Shown: positions 17,030-27,825 of the stretch, one piece after another
Position numbering within the stretch: the first letter of the stretch is position 1
Layout: each line of letters begins with the position of its first letter
Assembly (NCBI GenBank): GCA_019744975.1
Contig: JAIETP010000025.1
Span: 1 to 64,000, forward strand
Origin: Burkholderiales bacterium
Lineage (GTDB): Bacteria > Pseudomonadota > Gammaproteobacteria > Burkholderiales > SG8-41
Length of the DNA: 64,000 nucleotides
Direction: 5' to 3'
Notes under the pieces: model-generated
Seen by the model: the letters and a program-made list of their open reading frames with translations, nothing else
What the model was told of the DNA's origin: nothing
Databases searched by the model: none
Position numbers and translations under genes: made by a program

Positions 17030-17874
17030 CCCTTGATCCAGGTCTTCCACGCAATCCACAGTTTGCGCACAGGCGTCAGCGAGGTGCGATGGGTCAGCAC
17101 GCGGCAGCCGTCGGCGCGGATTTCCTCAAGCAGGGTGCGGTAGATCGCCGCCATGATGATGCCGGGGATCTGTGCCTTGCGGTCCTGCTGCGGCAGTTGC
17201 GCGAAAGCGCGGTCGTAGGTGGCCTGGGCGCGCGCGACCTGCTGTTCCATCAGTTTGCGGAAATTTTCGCTATGCTCCTGATGTGCATGGCCATGCACGA
17301 TTTGGGTGGCGTCGAGACCGGCTTTCGCCAGTTCGTCCAGCGGCAGGTAGACGCGGTTGCGCCGCGCATCCTCGCCGACGTCACGGATGATGTTCGTGAG
17401 CTGGAAAGCGAGGCCTAGGTCGGCGGCATAGTCGAGTGTGTGTGCATCGCTGTAACCAAAAATACGCGCCGACATCAGGCCGACCACGCCGGCGACGCGG
17501 TGGCAATACAGTTTCAGCGTGTCGAAATCCGGATAACGGTTGTATTCGAGGTCCATTGCCATGCCGTCGATGACGGTCAGCAACTGGTCCCGGGTGATGC
17601 CGTAGGTGCCAACGACATCGGCCAGCGCCCGCGCCACTGGATGCTGTGGCTTGCCTTCATAAAGGCGTGCCACTTCCTCGCGCCACCATGTCAGTTTGCT
17701 GCGGGCGACGCCGGGGTCGGTGCATTCATCGACAACGTCATCGACTTCGCGGCAATAGGCGTACAGCGCGGTGATCGCGCGCCGGCGTTCCGTCGGCAGG
17801 AACAGGAAGCTGTAATAGAAGCTTGAGCCGCTGGCGGCAGCTTTATCCTGGCAGTATTGGTGTGCGTCGGTCAT
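17026..17874 (-). CDS. hpnD: Presqualene diphosphate synthase HpnD
   Basis: 282 residues of the squalene/phytoene synthase family. The first Asp-rich motif is DDVVDECTD and the second is NIIRDVGEDARRNRVYLP, which bind the Mg-diphosphates of two farnesyl diphosphates. HpnD couples these to presqualene diphosphate in the three-step HpnD-HpnC-HpnE route to squalene for hopanoids. hpnC lies 100 bp upstream on the same strand. hpnE, the desaturase that usually follows, is not here, and an SDR gene occupies that place. The C-terminus (WKTWIKG) ends in a palindromic repeat. Confidence 0.92.
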   Translation of the reverse strand: MTDAHQYCQDKAAASGSSFYYSFLFLPTERRRAITALYAYCREVDDVVDECTDPGVARSKLTWWREEVARLYEGKPQHPVARALADVVGTYGITRDQLLTVIDGMAMDLEYNRYPDFDTLKLYCHRVAGVVGLMSARIFGYSDAHTLDYAADLGLAFQLTNIIRDVGEDARRNRVYLPLDELAKAGLDATQIVHGHAHQEHSENFRKLMEQQVARAQATYDRAFAQLPQQDRKAQIPGIIMAAIYRTLLEEIRADGCRVLTHRTSLTPVRKLWIAWKTWIKG

Positions 17875-17883
17875 GCTTATCGG

Positions 17884-17940
17884 AAGACGGTCATCAGACC
17901 GTCTTGCGCAAGTACCACCCCTCTCCCAATGGGAGAGGGG
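17884..17940. repeat. Two strong hairpins between hpnC and hpnD
   Basis: aagacggtc (17884-17892) pairs perfectly with gaccgtctt (17897-17905). cccctctccc (17918-17927) pairs perfectly with gggagagggg (17931-17940) and is followed by ccgggggtgagggg. The second is the REP-like C-tract palindrome common in proteobacterial intergenic DNA. Either could attenuate the hpnC-hpnD transcript or protect hpnC mRNA. There is no T-tract. Confidence 0.65.
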
Positions 17941-17974
17941 CCGGGGGTGAGGGGCGCGGAGGGTGGTAAATCAT

Positions 17975-18787
17975 TCAGTTCCCCGTCAAGGACTTGGCCA
18001 GCATCAGCACCCAGTCCGGCTTGGTCAGCACCGGGCGATGACGGAACACATCGCCATTGACCGCGGAAATTTTGCTCAGGATGCGGTCCCCGCCGGCGAT
18101 GATGGTGCGCATTTCCAGGCCGATGCGGCCTTTGAGGATGCGACCCAGCGGTTTGCCCGAGTACAGCAGTTCGCGGCTGCGCTGCACCTGAAAAGCCATG
18201 AACGCCGACCAGGCGCCGCCGGTATCGCTGTTCGCGATTTGTTGTTCGGTGATGCCGTAACGCTGCATGTCGTCCTGCGGAAAGTAGACGCGATCCTTGC
18301 GCCAGTCGATGGCGACATCCTGCCAGAAGTTGATCAGTTGCAGGCTGGAGCAGATCGCGTTGGAGTATTCGAGATTTTTTGCGCTGGCCTCACCATACAG
18401 CACCAGCAGCAGCCGGCCCACGGGGTCAGCCGAGCGGTGACAGTAGTCGAGTACATCGGCATAGGTGGCATAACGTTTGGTGGTGACGTCCTGGGCAAAG
18501 GCCGAAAGCAGGTCGTGGAAAGCGGCCAGCGGCAACTGGTATTCGCGGATGATTGCTGCGAGGTCGCTGAACCAGGGGATGCCCGGTGGTTCAGCGCGTT
18601 CGATGCGTTGCAGTTCCCGGCTGAATCCCGCCAGTTGCGCCAGACGCTCGGCGTCGGGCGCGTCGCCTTCGTCGGCAAAGTCGTCAGCCTCTCGTGCGAA
18701 GCGGTAAATCAGGGCAATGGGGCGCCGCAGGCGGCGCGGCAGCAGGATCGAAGCGACAGGAAAATTTTCGTAGTGATCGACGGCCAC
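17975..18787 (-). CDS. hpnC: Hydroxysqualene synthase HpnC
   Basis: 270 residues of the squalene/phytoene synthase family with the HpnC opening DHYENFPVASILLP. Its Asp-rich motifs are READDFADEGDA and NFWQDVAIDWRKDRVYFP. HpnC turns presqualene diphosphate into hydroxysqualene. The start is a GTG (18787), because the family-specific N-terminus begins right there. A MITE-like element ends only 8 bp upstream, so the native promoter has probably been displaced or the element supplies one. It forms an operon with hpnD. Confidence 0.92.
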   Translation of the reverse strand: MAVDHYENFPVASILLPRRLRRPIALIYRFAREADDFADEGDAPDAERLAQLAGFSRELQRIERAEPPGIPWFSDLAAIIREYQLPLAAFHDLLSAFAQDVTTKRYATYADVLDYCHRSADPVGRLLLVLYGEASAKNLEYSNAICSSLQLINFWQDVAIDWRKDRVYFPQDDMQRYGITEQQIANSDTGGAWSAFMAFQVQRSRELLYSGKPLGRILKGRIGLEMRTIIAGGDRILSKISAVNGDVFRHRPVLTKPDWVLMLAKSLTGN

Positions 18788-18794
18788 GGGATCA

Positions 18795-19073
18795 GGGCCT
18801 GTTAACTATTACTTCGTGAGTGCGACGGCGACGATTTGGCCTCAGGGCTAGGAGCGCCGAGCGCGGTTTGCCCGTAGGCAAACAAGCGAAGGCGCGACAA
18901 CGCACTGGGGCCAAATCGTCCCGTCCCTCCGGGTTGTGGCCAAAATCGCCACTGGCTGTGTTGCCGCATTTGGCCAATGAGTTGCCCATATTCCCGATAT
19001 GGGCCGCGGCAAGCGCCTTGCCACTGACAATTTTGGCCACAACGCATCTCACGAAGTAATAGTTAGCAGGCCC
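18795..19073. mobile_element. MITE-like 279-bp element with 26-bp terminal inverted repeats
   Basis: The left end (18795-18820, gggcctgttaactatta...) and the right end (19048-19073, read in reverse) match at 25 of 26 bases. Internal arms also pair: acgatttggcc (about 18831) with ggccaaatcgt (about 18913), and gttgtggccaaaat with the later attttggccacaac. The whole element could fold into nested hairpins. No convincing gene lies inside, because the three or four overlapping short frames are shadows of the repeat. The relationship to any autonomous transposon is unknown. It accounts for most of the long gap between hpnC and tRNA-Leu. Confidence 0.8.
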
Positions 19074-19235
19074 AGGGAAAAGAGAGTGCCATCAAGGGCT
19101 TGGCGTATTTTTATGGGATGGATTGCCAGCCAGGGGCCATGTCGCTCGATGCCCAAGTATATTACAATCAAGGAGTTGCAAAAGGCCTCAAAACAGGCGG
19201 CAAGGCGCCCGGCAGCTTCGGGACCATGTTGCAGC

Positions 19236-19320
<85 letters not shown>

Positions 19321-19357
19321 GGCCGCCGCTGATTACGAACTTACAGGGAACGATTTG

Positions 19358-20668
19358 ATGCAAGCGAATTTGGAAACGCTGGGCAGCCTGGAACGCAAAC
19401 TGAGCGTTGCGGTACCGATGGCTGAGATTGACAGCGAAGTGGAGTCGCGGCTGAAAAAACTGTCGCGCACCGTGAAAATGGCCGGATTCCGGCCGGGCAA
19501 GGTGCCATTCAAGGTGGTGGTCCAGCAATACGGCCCGCAGGTGCGCCAGGAAGTGCTCGGCGACACGCTGCAAAGGACCTTTGGTGATGCGGTGAACGCG
19601 CAGAAACTGCGCGTTGCCGGATATCCGAAATTCGACGCGGCGCCGCCGACCGATGGCGCCAACGAATTCCATTACAGCGCGACCTTCGAGGTGTATCCCG
19701 AAGTGGTGGTCGGTGACGTCGCCAAATCCACGGTGACGCGCCCGACGCTGGAAGTGACCGATGCCGACATCGACAAGACGCTGGACATCATGCGCAAGCA
19801 GCGTGTGACATTTGCGCCTGCCGATCGCGCTGCGGAAAACGATGACCGCGTGACCATGGATTATGTCGGCAGGATCGACGGCGTTGAATTCGCCGGCGGC
19901 AAGGCTGAAGGCCAGAGTCTGGTGCTCGGTTCCGGCCGCTTCCTGCCGGATTTCGAGAAGGCGCTGCCGGGCATGAAGGCCGGTGACGTCAAAAGTTTCG
20001 ACGTGAAATTTCCCGATGATTACGCGGGCAAGGACGTCGCGGGCAAAACCGCGGTGTTCGAAGTCACCATCAAGGAAGTCGCCGCACCGCAACTGCCGCC
20101 GGTGGATGCCGAATTCGCAAAAACCCTGGGTGTCGCGGACGGCGACCTGGCGAAAATGCGTGCTGAAATCCGCGGCAACCTCGAGCGCGAGGTCAAGGCG
20201 CGGCTGAAGGGGCGGGTCAAGGAGCAGGTGATGGATGCATTGCTGGCCGCCACCAACATCCAGGTGCCGAAGTCGCTGATCGACATGGAAATCGAGCAGT
20301 TGCGCAACATGGCTAAACAGGACCTGGCTTCACGCGGCATTCCTGTGCGCGACGACATGCCGCTGCCGGCGGACCTGTTCGAAAAACAGGCGCAGCGCCG
20401 GGTCAGCCTCGGTTTGATCCTCGGTGAAGTGGTGCGTGTGCAGGGCCTGAGTGCCAGGCCGGAGCAGGTGCGCGCCGCGGTCGAGGAGCAGGCGCAGAGT
20501 TACGAACACCCGCAGGAAGTGGTGAAATGGTTTTACCAGTCGCAGGAGCGGCTGCGCGAGATCGAAGGCATGGTGCTCGAGGAAAATGTGGTGACCTGGG
20601 CGCTGGCGACGGCGAAAGTCGAAGACAAGGCAATCACCTTTGATGAACTGATGGGGAATGCCAAATGA
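19358..20668 (+). CDS. tig: Trigger factor (ribosome-bound chaperone and prolyl isomerase)
   Basis: 436 residues from the ATG at 19358. The frame is open upstream through the tRNA gene, but family homology starts at [17 protein letters not shown]. The ribosome-docking loop is visible as [12 protein letters not shown] (the GFRxGKxP signature, about residue 45). A FKBP-type PPIase domain follows at about 155-245 ([13 protein letters not shown]...[24 protein letters not shown]), and the helical chaperone C-domain comes last. It folds nascent chains at the ribosome exit. The stop overlaps the clpP start by 4 nt. This is the classic tig-clpP-clpX-lon order. Confidence 0.97.
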   Translation: MQANLETLGSLERKLSVAVPMAEIDSEVESRLKKLSRTVKMAGFRPGKVPFKVVVQQYGPQVRQEVLGDTLQRTFGDAVNAQKLRVAGYPKFDAAPPTDGANEFHYSATFEVYPEVVVGDVAKSTVTRPTLEVTDADIDKTLDIMRKQRVTFAPADRAAENDDRVTMDYVGRIDGVEFAGGKAEGQSLVLGSGRFLPDFEKALPGMKAGDVKSFDVKFPDDYAGKDVAGKTAVFEVTIKEVAAPQLPPVDAEFAKTLGVADGDLAKMRAEIRGNLEREVKARLKGRVKEQVMDALLAATNIQVPKSLIDMEIEQLRNMAKQDLASRGIPVRDDMPLPADLFEKQAQRRVSLGLILGEVVRVQGLSARPEQVRAAVEEQAQSYEHPQEVVKWFYQSQERLREIEGMVLEENVVTWALATAKVEDKAITFDELMGNAK

Positions 20669-21315
20669 TGAAGCATTACGGTGAGCACGCAATGATGGAG
20701 CCGCAGGGCCTGGGCCTGATCCCGATGGTGATCGAGCAGAGCGGTCGTGGCGAGCGTGCCTATGACATTTATTCGCGGTTGCTGAAGGAGCGGGTGGTGT
20801 TCCTGGTCGGTCCGGTGAACGAGGTCACGGCGAACGTGATCGTCGCCCAGTTGCTGTTCCTGGAATCGGAAAATCCCGACAAGGACATCTCCTTCTACAT
20901 CAACTCGCCGGGCGGGTCGGTGTCGGCGGGGCTGGCCATTTACGACACCATGCAGTTCATCAAGCCGGATGTCTCGACCCTTTGTGTCGGCCAGGCGGCA
21001 AGCATGGGCGCGCTGCTGCTGACGGCGGGCGCCAAGGGCAAACGTTTCTGCCTGCCCAATTCGCGGGTGATGATTCACCAGCCGATGGGCGGATTCCAGG
21101 GCCAGGCCTCGGATATCGAGATCCATGCCAAGGAAATCCTGTTCCTTAAGGGCAAGCTGAACGAGATCATGGCCAAACATTCCGGCCAGAGCGTTGATGC
21201 CATCGGCCGTGACACGGATCGCGACAACTTCCTTTCCGCCGAACAGGCAGTAAACTATGGCCTGGTGGACAAGGTTCTGAGCAGTCGCGGGGATACAGTT
21301 GCGGTGGTGAAGTAG
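20665..21315 (+). CDS. clpP: ATP-dependent Clp protease proteolytic subunit
   Basis: 216 residues. The catalytic triad is Ser113 ([11 protein letters not shown]), His138 ([10 protein letters not shown]) and the Asp in GRDTDRDNF (about 183). The N-terminal propeptide region is short, and the mature chain likely begins near [20 protein letters not shown]. It forms the tetradecameric chamber fed by ClpX, which is encoded next. The ATG overlaps the tig stop, so translation is coupled. Confidence 0.97.
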   Translation: MMKHYGEHAMMEPQGLGLIPMVIEQSGRGERAYDIYSRLLKERVVFLVGPVNEVTANVIVAQLLFLESENPDKDISFYINSPGGSVSAGLAIYDTMQFIKPDVSTLCVGQAASMGALLLTAGAKGKRFCLPNSRVMIHQPMGGFQGQASDIEIHAKEILFLKGKLNEIMAKHSGQSVDAIGRDTDRDNFLSAEQAVNYGLVDKVLSSRGDTVAVVK

Positions 21316-21448
21316 CGGTGCAGGAAAAACAGGTAAAGTTCGGGCAGGTAAAGCGCAGGCAGGTTAGGTGCGGTAAAACGGGCTTCCGGGACGGAATTTT
21401 CACCCGTGCCGGCGGTCACAGAGCAACAGTCGACAAAGGGTTGCGGGC

Positions 21449-22717
<1,269 letters not shown>

Positions 22718-22814
22718 TCAGGTCGCGGGCGCAGGTGGTCCGCGCTTTGGCCACACCTTCGGCACAGACGGAGTGGCGGCGGTGACGCTGTCGCGGCGGC
22801 CAGGCTTGAATTGG

Positions 22815-22841
22815 CTTGCCGCGCCCCAAGCTGCCCCATAT
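22815..22841 (+). promoter_or_regulatory. Sigma-32-like heat-shock promoter of lon
   Basis: cttgcc (22815-22820), a 13-nt spacer and ccccatat (22834-22841) match the sigma-32 pattern CTTGAA-N13/14-CCCCATnT, with a perfect -10. It stands 57 nt before the lon ATG. Heat-shock control of lon is known in enterobacteria; here it is inferred from this match. Confidence 0.65.
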
Positions 22842-22897
22842 GTTGTGCTTGTTGTACTCATTTTGACGCACTTATTTGACTCTCTCAGGTGACACCA

Positions 22898-25306
22898 ATG
22901 AATGACCAAGTAACGAATGAAATCAGCAAGTTGGAAATGCCCCTGCTCCCGTTAAGGGATGTCGTGGTATTCCCGCACATGGTCATTCCGCTGTTTGTGG
23001 GAAGGCCCAAGTCGATCAAGGCGCTGGAAACCGCGATGGAAACGGGGAAAAGCATCGTGCTGGTGGCGCAGAAATCCGCGGCCAAGGACGAGCCCGCACC
23101 CGATGATCTCTACGATGTCGGCAGCATTGCCAACATCCTGCAGATGCTGAAACTGCCGGACGGCACCGTGAAGGTGCTGGTCGAAGGCAGCCAGCGCGCG
23201 CGCATCCACGGCGTCGAGGATGTCAAAACCCATTTCACGGTGCAGGTCACGCCGATCGCCAGCGATCCTGATCTCGACAGCGAGACCGAGGCGATGCGGC
23301 GCACGATGATCCAGCAGTTCGATCAATACGTGAAACTGAACAAGAAAATCCCGCCGGAAATCCTGACTTCGCTGGCGGGCATCGATGACGCCGGCCGACT
23401 GGCCGATACCATCGCCGCGCACCTGCCGCTGAAACTCGAGCAGAAGCAGGAAGTGCTGGAGATGATCGGCGTCAAACAGCGCCTGGAGCACCTGCTGAAA
23501 GTGGTCGATGGCGAGCTCGACATCCTGCAGGTGGAAAAACGCATCCGTGGCCGCGTCAAGCGCCAGATGGAGAAAAGCCAGCGCGAGTATTATCTGAACG
23601 AACAGGTCAAGGCGATCCAGAAGGAGCTGGGCGAGACCGAGGAAGGTGCGGACATCGACGAGATCGAGAAACGCATCAAGGCCGCGCGCATGCCCAAGGA
23701 GGCGCGCAAAAAAGCCGATGCCGAACTGAAAAAGCTCAAGCTGATGTCGCCGATGTCGGCCGAAGCCACCGTCGTGCGCAATTACATCGATGCACTGATT
23801 GCGTTACCGTGGCGCAAGAAGAGCAAGATCAGCACTGATCTCAGCATCGCCGAAAAAGTCCTCGATGAGGATCATTACGGCCTGGAAAAGGTCAAGGAAC
23901 GCATCGTCGAGTATCTGGCCGTGCAGCAGCGCGTCGACAAGATGAAGGCGCCGATCCTGTGCCTGGTTGGCGCCCCCGGCGTCGGCAAAACTTCGCTCGG
24001 CCAGTCGATTGCACGTTCGACCAACCGCAAGTTCATCCGCATGTCGCTGGGCGGTGTGCGCGACGAGGCGGAAATCCGCGGCCATCGCCGCACTTACATC
24101 GGCTCCATGCCCGGCAAGATCCTCCAGAACATGGCCAAGGTGGGTGTGCGTAACCCTTTGTTTTTATTGGATGAAGTGGATAAGATGGGGATGGATTTCC
24201 GGGGTGACCCGGCATCCGCGCTGCTCGAGGTGCTGGATCCCGAGCAGAACCACACTTTTGTCGATCACTACATCGAGGTCGAGTACGACCTGTCCGACGT
24301 GATGTTCGTCGCCACCGCGAATACGCTGAACATTCCGGCGGCGCTGCTCGACCGTATGGAGGTGATCCGGCTCTCGGGTTATACCGAAGACGAAAAAATC
24401 CACATCGCCGAGCATCACCTGCTGCGCAAAACCATGGAAAACCACGGCCTCAAGGCCGGGGAATTGGTGGTGTCGGAAAGCGCGCTGCGCGACATCGTGC
24501 GTTACTACACCCGCGAAGCTGGCGTGCGCAGTCTCGACCGCGAGATTTCCAAGATCTGCCGCAAGGTGGTGAAGGAACTGGTCAGCGGCGGCAAGGAACG
24601 CAAAATCACGGTCAGCTCGCGCAACCTCGAGAAGTACCTGGGCGTACACCGTTATTCCTTCGGCATCGCCGAGAAGAAAAACCAGATCGGCCAGGTCAAC
24701 GGGCTGGCGTGGACGGAAGTCGGCGGCGAACTGCTGTCGATCGAAGCCGCGACCATGGCGGGCAAGGGCAAGATGACCACGACCGGCAAACTGGGCGAGG
24801 TCATGCAGGAGTCCGTGCAGGCCGCGATGTCAGTGGTGCGCAGCCGCTCGTCGCGCCTCGGCATCCATCCGGACTTCTATCAGAAGAATGACATTCACAT
24901 CCATCTGCCGGAAGGTGCAACGCCGAAGGACGGCCCGAGCGCCGGCATCGGCATCTGCTCGGCGATGGTGTCGGTGCTGACCGGCATCCCGGTGCGCGCC
25001 GATGTGGCGATGACCGGCGAGATCACGCTGCGCGGCGAAGTATTGCCGATCGGCGGGCTCAAGGAAAAGCTGCTGGCGGCGCACCGTGGCGGCATCAAGA
25101 CGGTGCTGATCCCGGAAGAAAACGTCAAGGATCTGAAGGAAATTCCGGACAACGTCAAAAACAAGCTCGACATCCATCCGGTCAAGTGGATCGACCAGGT
25201 GCTCGAACTGGCGCTGGAACGCAAACCCGAGCCGCTGCTTGAGGAGCAAACCGTGCCGGTGCCGGCGGCAGGCGGCAGTACGGCGCCTGCAGCGATCAAG
25301 CACTGA
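22898..25306 (+). CDS. lon: ATP-dependent protease Lon
   Basis: 802 residues from the ATG at 22898, which has AGGTGA just upstream; a GTG nine bases earlier is also in frame. The N-terminal LON substrate domain begins [18 protein letters not shown]. The AAA+ domain has Walker [10 protein letters not shown] (about residue 353) and Walker [12 protein letters not shown]. The C-terminal protease domain has the Ser-Lys dyad Ser681 (DGPSAGIG) and Lys724 ([14 protein letters not shown]). It degrades misfolded and regulatory proteins. It is the last gene of the tig-clpP-clpX-lon cluster. Confidence 0.97.
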   Translation: MNDQVTNEISKLEMPLLPLRDVVVFPHMVIPLFVGRPKSIKALETAMETGKSIVLVAQKSAAKDEPAPDDLYDVGSIANILQMLKLPDGTVKVLVEGSQRARIHGVEDVKTHFTVQVTPIASDPDLDSETEAMRRTMIQQFDQYVKLNKKIPPEILTSLAGIDDAGRLADTIAAHLPLKLEQKQEVLEMIGVKQRLEHLLKVVDGELDILQVEKRIRGRVKRQMEKSQREYYLNEQVKAIQKELGETEEGADIDEIEKRIKAARMPKEARKKADAELKKLKLMSPMSAEATVVRNYIDALIALPWRKKSKISTDLSIAEKVLDEDHYGLEKVKERIVEYLAVQQRVDKMKAPILCLVGAPGVGKTSLGQSIARSTNRKFIRMSLGGVRDEAEIRGHRRTYIGSMPGKILQNMAKVGVRNPLFLLDEVDKMGMDFRGDPASALLEVLDPEQNHTFVDHYIEVEYDLSDVMFVATANTLNIPAALLDRMEVIRLSGYTEDEKIHIAEHHLLRKTMENHGLKAGELVVSESALRDIVRYYTREAGVRSLDREISKICRKVVKELVSGGKERKITVSSRNLEKYLGVHRYSFGIAEKKNQIGQVNGLAWTEVGGELLSIEAATMAGKGKMTTTGKLGEVMQESVQAAMSVVRSRSSRLGIHPDFYQKNDIHIHLPEGATPKDGPSAGIGICSAMVSVLTGIPVRADVAMTGEITLRGEVLPIGGLKEKLLAAHRGGIKTVLIPEENVKDLKEIPDNVKNKLDIHPVKWIDQVLELALERKPEPLLEEQTVPVPAAGGSTAPAAIKH

Positions 25307-25448
25307 GCTTTAAACCAAGTTCGACCAAACTTCAGGCTGGAAATCGGGGCCGGATTGGGCTACAATCCGGCCCTTTGTTCGGGCGGATAAATCCCGATCA
25401 GATGCGGGATTAGATACGGTCGGTTTGGATTCAGGGCGCTTAGATTCA

Positions 25449-25524
25449 GGGTGCTTAGCTCAGCTGGTAGAGCGTCGCCCTTACAAGGCGAATGTCGGCG
25501 GTTCGATCCCGTCAGCACCCACCA
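25449..25524 (+). tRNA. tRNA-Val (TAC)
   Basis: 76 nt with encoded CCA. The acceptor gggtgct pairs with agcaccc, the anticodon stem-loop is cgccc-ttacaag-gcg with anticodon TAC, and the T-loop is ggttcgatccc. Confidence 0.95.
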
Positions 25525-25554
25525 GAAACAGAAGAAGCGAAGTAACGAGTCAAT

Positions 25555-25631
25555 GGAGTGGTAGTTCAGTTGGTTAGAATACCGGCCTGTCACGCCGGGG
25601 GTCGCGGGTTCGAGTCCCGTCCACTCCGCCA
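25555..25631 (+). tRNA. tRNA-Asp (GTC)
   Basis: 77 nt with encoded CCA. The acceptor ggagtgg pairs with ccactcc, the anticodon loop cctgtcacg carries GTC, and the T-arm is gggttcgagtccc. It is 30 bp behind tRNA-Val and cotranscribed with it. Confidence 0.95.
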
Positions 25632-25638
25632 GCTATCG

Positions 25639-25668
25639 TAAAAAAGGCGAACCTGGTTCGCCTTTTTT
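25639..25668 (+). terminator. Rho-independent terminator after the tRNA-Val/Asp pair
   Basis: aaaaaaggcgaa, loop cct, ggttcgcctttttt: a perfect stem with T-run 8 bp behind tRNA-Asp. Confidence 0.85.
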
Positions 25669-25718
25669 CTTATGGGCGCCGATTCCGGTAATTTGTACGG
25701 GTTGCAGTGGAGAAAACG

Positions 25719-27608
25719 ATGTTCAATTTGATCGAAAAGCACCGTAAAACAGTCATGATCGGGATTTTCGTCCTGGTCATTCCGCCGTTCGCTTTTTTCG
25801 GCATCGACTCCTATTTCCAGAAGGGTGGCAGCGGGGACGCCGTGGCGACGATCGGCGATTACCGGGTTTCCCAGGGTGAATTCTCGCTGGCCTTGCGCGA
25901 GCGCCAGGAAATGCTGCAGCGGATGTCGGGCGGCCGCGTTGATCCCGAGATGCTCGACAGCACCGAACTGCGCTTTTCGGTGGTCGACAACCTGGTGCAG
26001 CAGCGCCTGCTGATGGACCGCGCGGTGCGTACCGGAATGGTCATTACCGACCGTCAGGTCCAGGATATTGTCGGCAGTGTCGAAGCCTTCCGCGAAAACG
26101 GCAAATTTTCCTATGCCCGTTATGAAGAACTGCTGCGGGGGCAGGGCATGACACCGCCGATTTTTGAGCAGCGCATGCGCCAGGATCTGCTGGTGGATCA
26201 TGTGACCAGCGGTTATATCAGCTCCGCATTCGTTTCGCGCGCCGAAGCGGCAATGCTGCAGCGTATTTCGGATCAGCAGCGCGAAATCAGCCATTTTGTA
26301 CTGAGCGCCGACCGCTTCGTGCCGCAGGTCAAACTCGAGGCCGATGCCGCGAAAAAATACTATGACAGCCATCAGGACGAGTTCCGCGTGCCGGAGCAGG
26401 TGCGCATCGAATTTGTGTCGCTGAGTGCGGATAACCTGCTGGCGCAGATGCAGCCGACGGCGGCCGAGGTGCGCAAGGCCTACGACGACAACATCAACCG
26501 GTTCGCGGTCAAGGAGGCGCGCCAGGCCAGCCATATCCTGATTACCGCCGATGCCAGTCCCGAGGCGAAGAAAAAAGCCAGGGCCCGTGCCGACGAACTG
26601 TATGCGCAGCTGAAAAAGAATCCCAGGGATTTTGCCGCGCTGGCCAAACAGCATTCACAGGATCCGGGATCGGCGACCAACGGCGGCGATCTGGGTTTCT
26701 TTGAGCGTGGCGCGATGGTCAAGCCGTTTGATGACGCGGTGTTCTCGATGAAAGCCGGCGAGATATCAGCACCGGTGGAAAGCGAATTCGGTTACCACAT
26801 CATCCGCCTGACCGCGGTGCGCGGCGGCAAAGGCAGGACTTTCGAAGAGGCGCGTCCGGAAATCGAACTCGAACTGAAAAAACAGCTGGCGGGGCGAAAA
26901 TTCGCCGAACTTGCGGAGGCCTTCAGCAACACGCTGTTCGAGCAGTCGGACAGCCTGAAAGCGGCCGCGGATCTGATCAAGGCTGCGCCGCAGAAAAGCG
27001 GCTGGATCGCGCGCAACAGCGTCGACACTTCCATGCCCGGCAATCAGAAGCTGTTGCAGGCGGTATTTTCGGACGACGTGCTGAAAAACAAGCGCAACAC
27101 GGAGGCGATCGAGGTGGCCCCCCGCGTACTGGTCGGGGCGCGGATTGCCGAACACAAACCGTCTGCCGTCCAGCCGTTTGACCAGGTCAGCGGCGCGCTG
27201 CAGAAAAAACTGGTGCTGCAGCAGGCGAGCCAGCTGGCCGCACAGGAGGGCCGCGCCAAACTCGAGGCGCTGAAACAGGGCAAGGACGCCCAGGTGGCCT
27301 GGAGCGCGCCGCTGCTGGCCGGACGCGGTGACCCCAAGGGGATTCCGGGCGAAGTGCTGCGCCAGGCGTTCAAAACGGACATCAGCAAGCTGCCGGCCTA
27401 TGCGGGTACCGAGGCGCCGGGCGGCGGTTATACGCTGGTGAGAATCAGCAAGGTGCAGGAAGCGACCGAGGGCGCCAAGGACAAGCAGAACACGATTGCA
27501 CAGACGCTGCGCCAAGTGGCGGGGCAGGCCGAGCTGGCGGCCTACCTGGCGAGCCTGAAGCAGAAAACCGAGGTCAAGCTGCGCAAGGATCTGATCGAAA
27601 AGAAGTGA
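25719..27608 (+). CDS. ppiD: Periplasmic folding chaperone / peptidyl-prolyl isomerase PpiD
   Basis: 629 residues from the ATG at 25719 (GGAG 8 nt upstream); the GTG at 25707 is less likely. The N-terminus is a single membrane anchor (RKTVMIGIFVLVIPPFAFFGI) followed by a SurA-N-like chaperone domain. A parvulin domain lies at about residues 260-365 (ASHILITADAS...DPGSATNGGDLGFFERGAMVKPFDDAVFS...FGYHIIRL). It assists proteins emerging from the Sec channel. Position after lon and the tRNAs is conserved in betaproteobacteria. Confidence 0.93.
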   Translation: MFNLIEKHRKTVMIGIFVLVIPPFAFFGIDSYFQKGGSGDAVATIGDYRVSQGEFSLALRERQEMLQRMSGGRVDPEMLDSTELRFSVVDNLVQQRLLMDRAVRTGMVITDRQVQDIVGSVEAFRENGKFSYARYEELLRGQGMTPPIFEQRMRQDLLVDHVTSGYISSAFVSRAEAAMLQRISDQQREISHFVLSADRFVPQVKLEADAAKKYYDSHQDEFRVPEQVRIEFVSLSADNLLAQMQPTAAEVRKAYDDNINRFAVKEARQASHILITADASPEAKKKARARADELYAQLKKNPRDFAALAKQHSQDPGSATNGGDLGFFERGAMVKPFDDAVFSMKAGEISAPVESEFGYHIIRLTAVRGGKGRTFEEARPEIELELKKQLAGRKFAELAEAFSNTLFEQSDSLKAAADLIKAAPQKSGWIARNSVDTSMPGNQKLLQAVFSDDVLKNKRNTEAIEVAPRVLVGARIAEHKPSAVQPFDQVSGALQKKLVLQQASQLAAQEGRAKLEALKQGKDAQVAWSAPLLAGRGDPKGIPGEVLRQAFKTDISKLPAYAGTEAPGGGYTLVRISKVQEATEGAKDKQNTIAQTLRQVAGQAELAAYLASLKQKTEVKLRKDLIEKK

Positions 27609-27614
27609 GCTAAG

Positions 27615-27751
27615 CTGGCAAAAGCAGCCAGCGGCAGAATCAGGACTCCCGGCAACAGCGGCCGGAATAAGCAGACTTAGCCGGCAAAAGCAGCCGGCAC
27701 CTTAAAACACTAAGCCGGAAGAATGAGGCTTACCCGGCAAAAGCAGCCGGG
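27615..27751. repeat. Three hairpins sharing the loop caaaagca
   Basis: ctggcaaaagcagccag (27615-27631), gccggcaaaagcagccggc (27680-27698) and cccggcaaaagcagccggg (27733-27751) have the same loop and stems of increasing length. They lie in the 3' untranslated region of ppiD, before its terminator. Compensating base changes keep each stem paired, which suggests conserved structure. The role is unknown and could be RNA stability or a protein-binding site. Confidence 0.6.
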
Positions 27752-27788
27752 ACCTGAAAACCAGTGGCAGCTATTGGTAAGTAGGAGA

Positions 27789-27818
27789 AACCCGGTAACC
27801 GCAAGGTGCCGGGTTTTT
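27789..27818. terminator. Terminator between ppiD and fabI
   Basis: acccgg ... ccgggt around a taaccgcaaggtg loop, followed by a run of seven T on the plus strand. It stops ppiD and may also serve the converging fabI transcript. Confidence 0.75.
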
Positions 27819-27825
27819 TTATTGC

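Noticed and set aside
18792-19059. Several short open frames on both strands between hpnC and tRNA-Leu
   Set aside because: They follow from the symmetry of the MITE-like element; no ribosome sites and mutually overlapping.
27615-27751. CRISPR array in the ppiD-fabI gap
   Set aside because: Only three short hairpins with uneven spacing and differing stems; no uniform repeats, spacers or cas genes.
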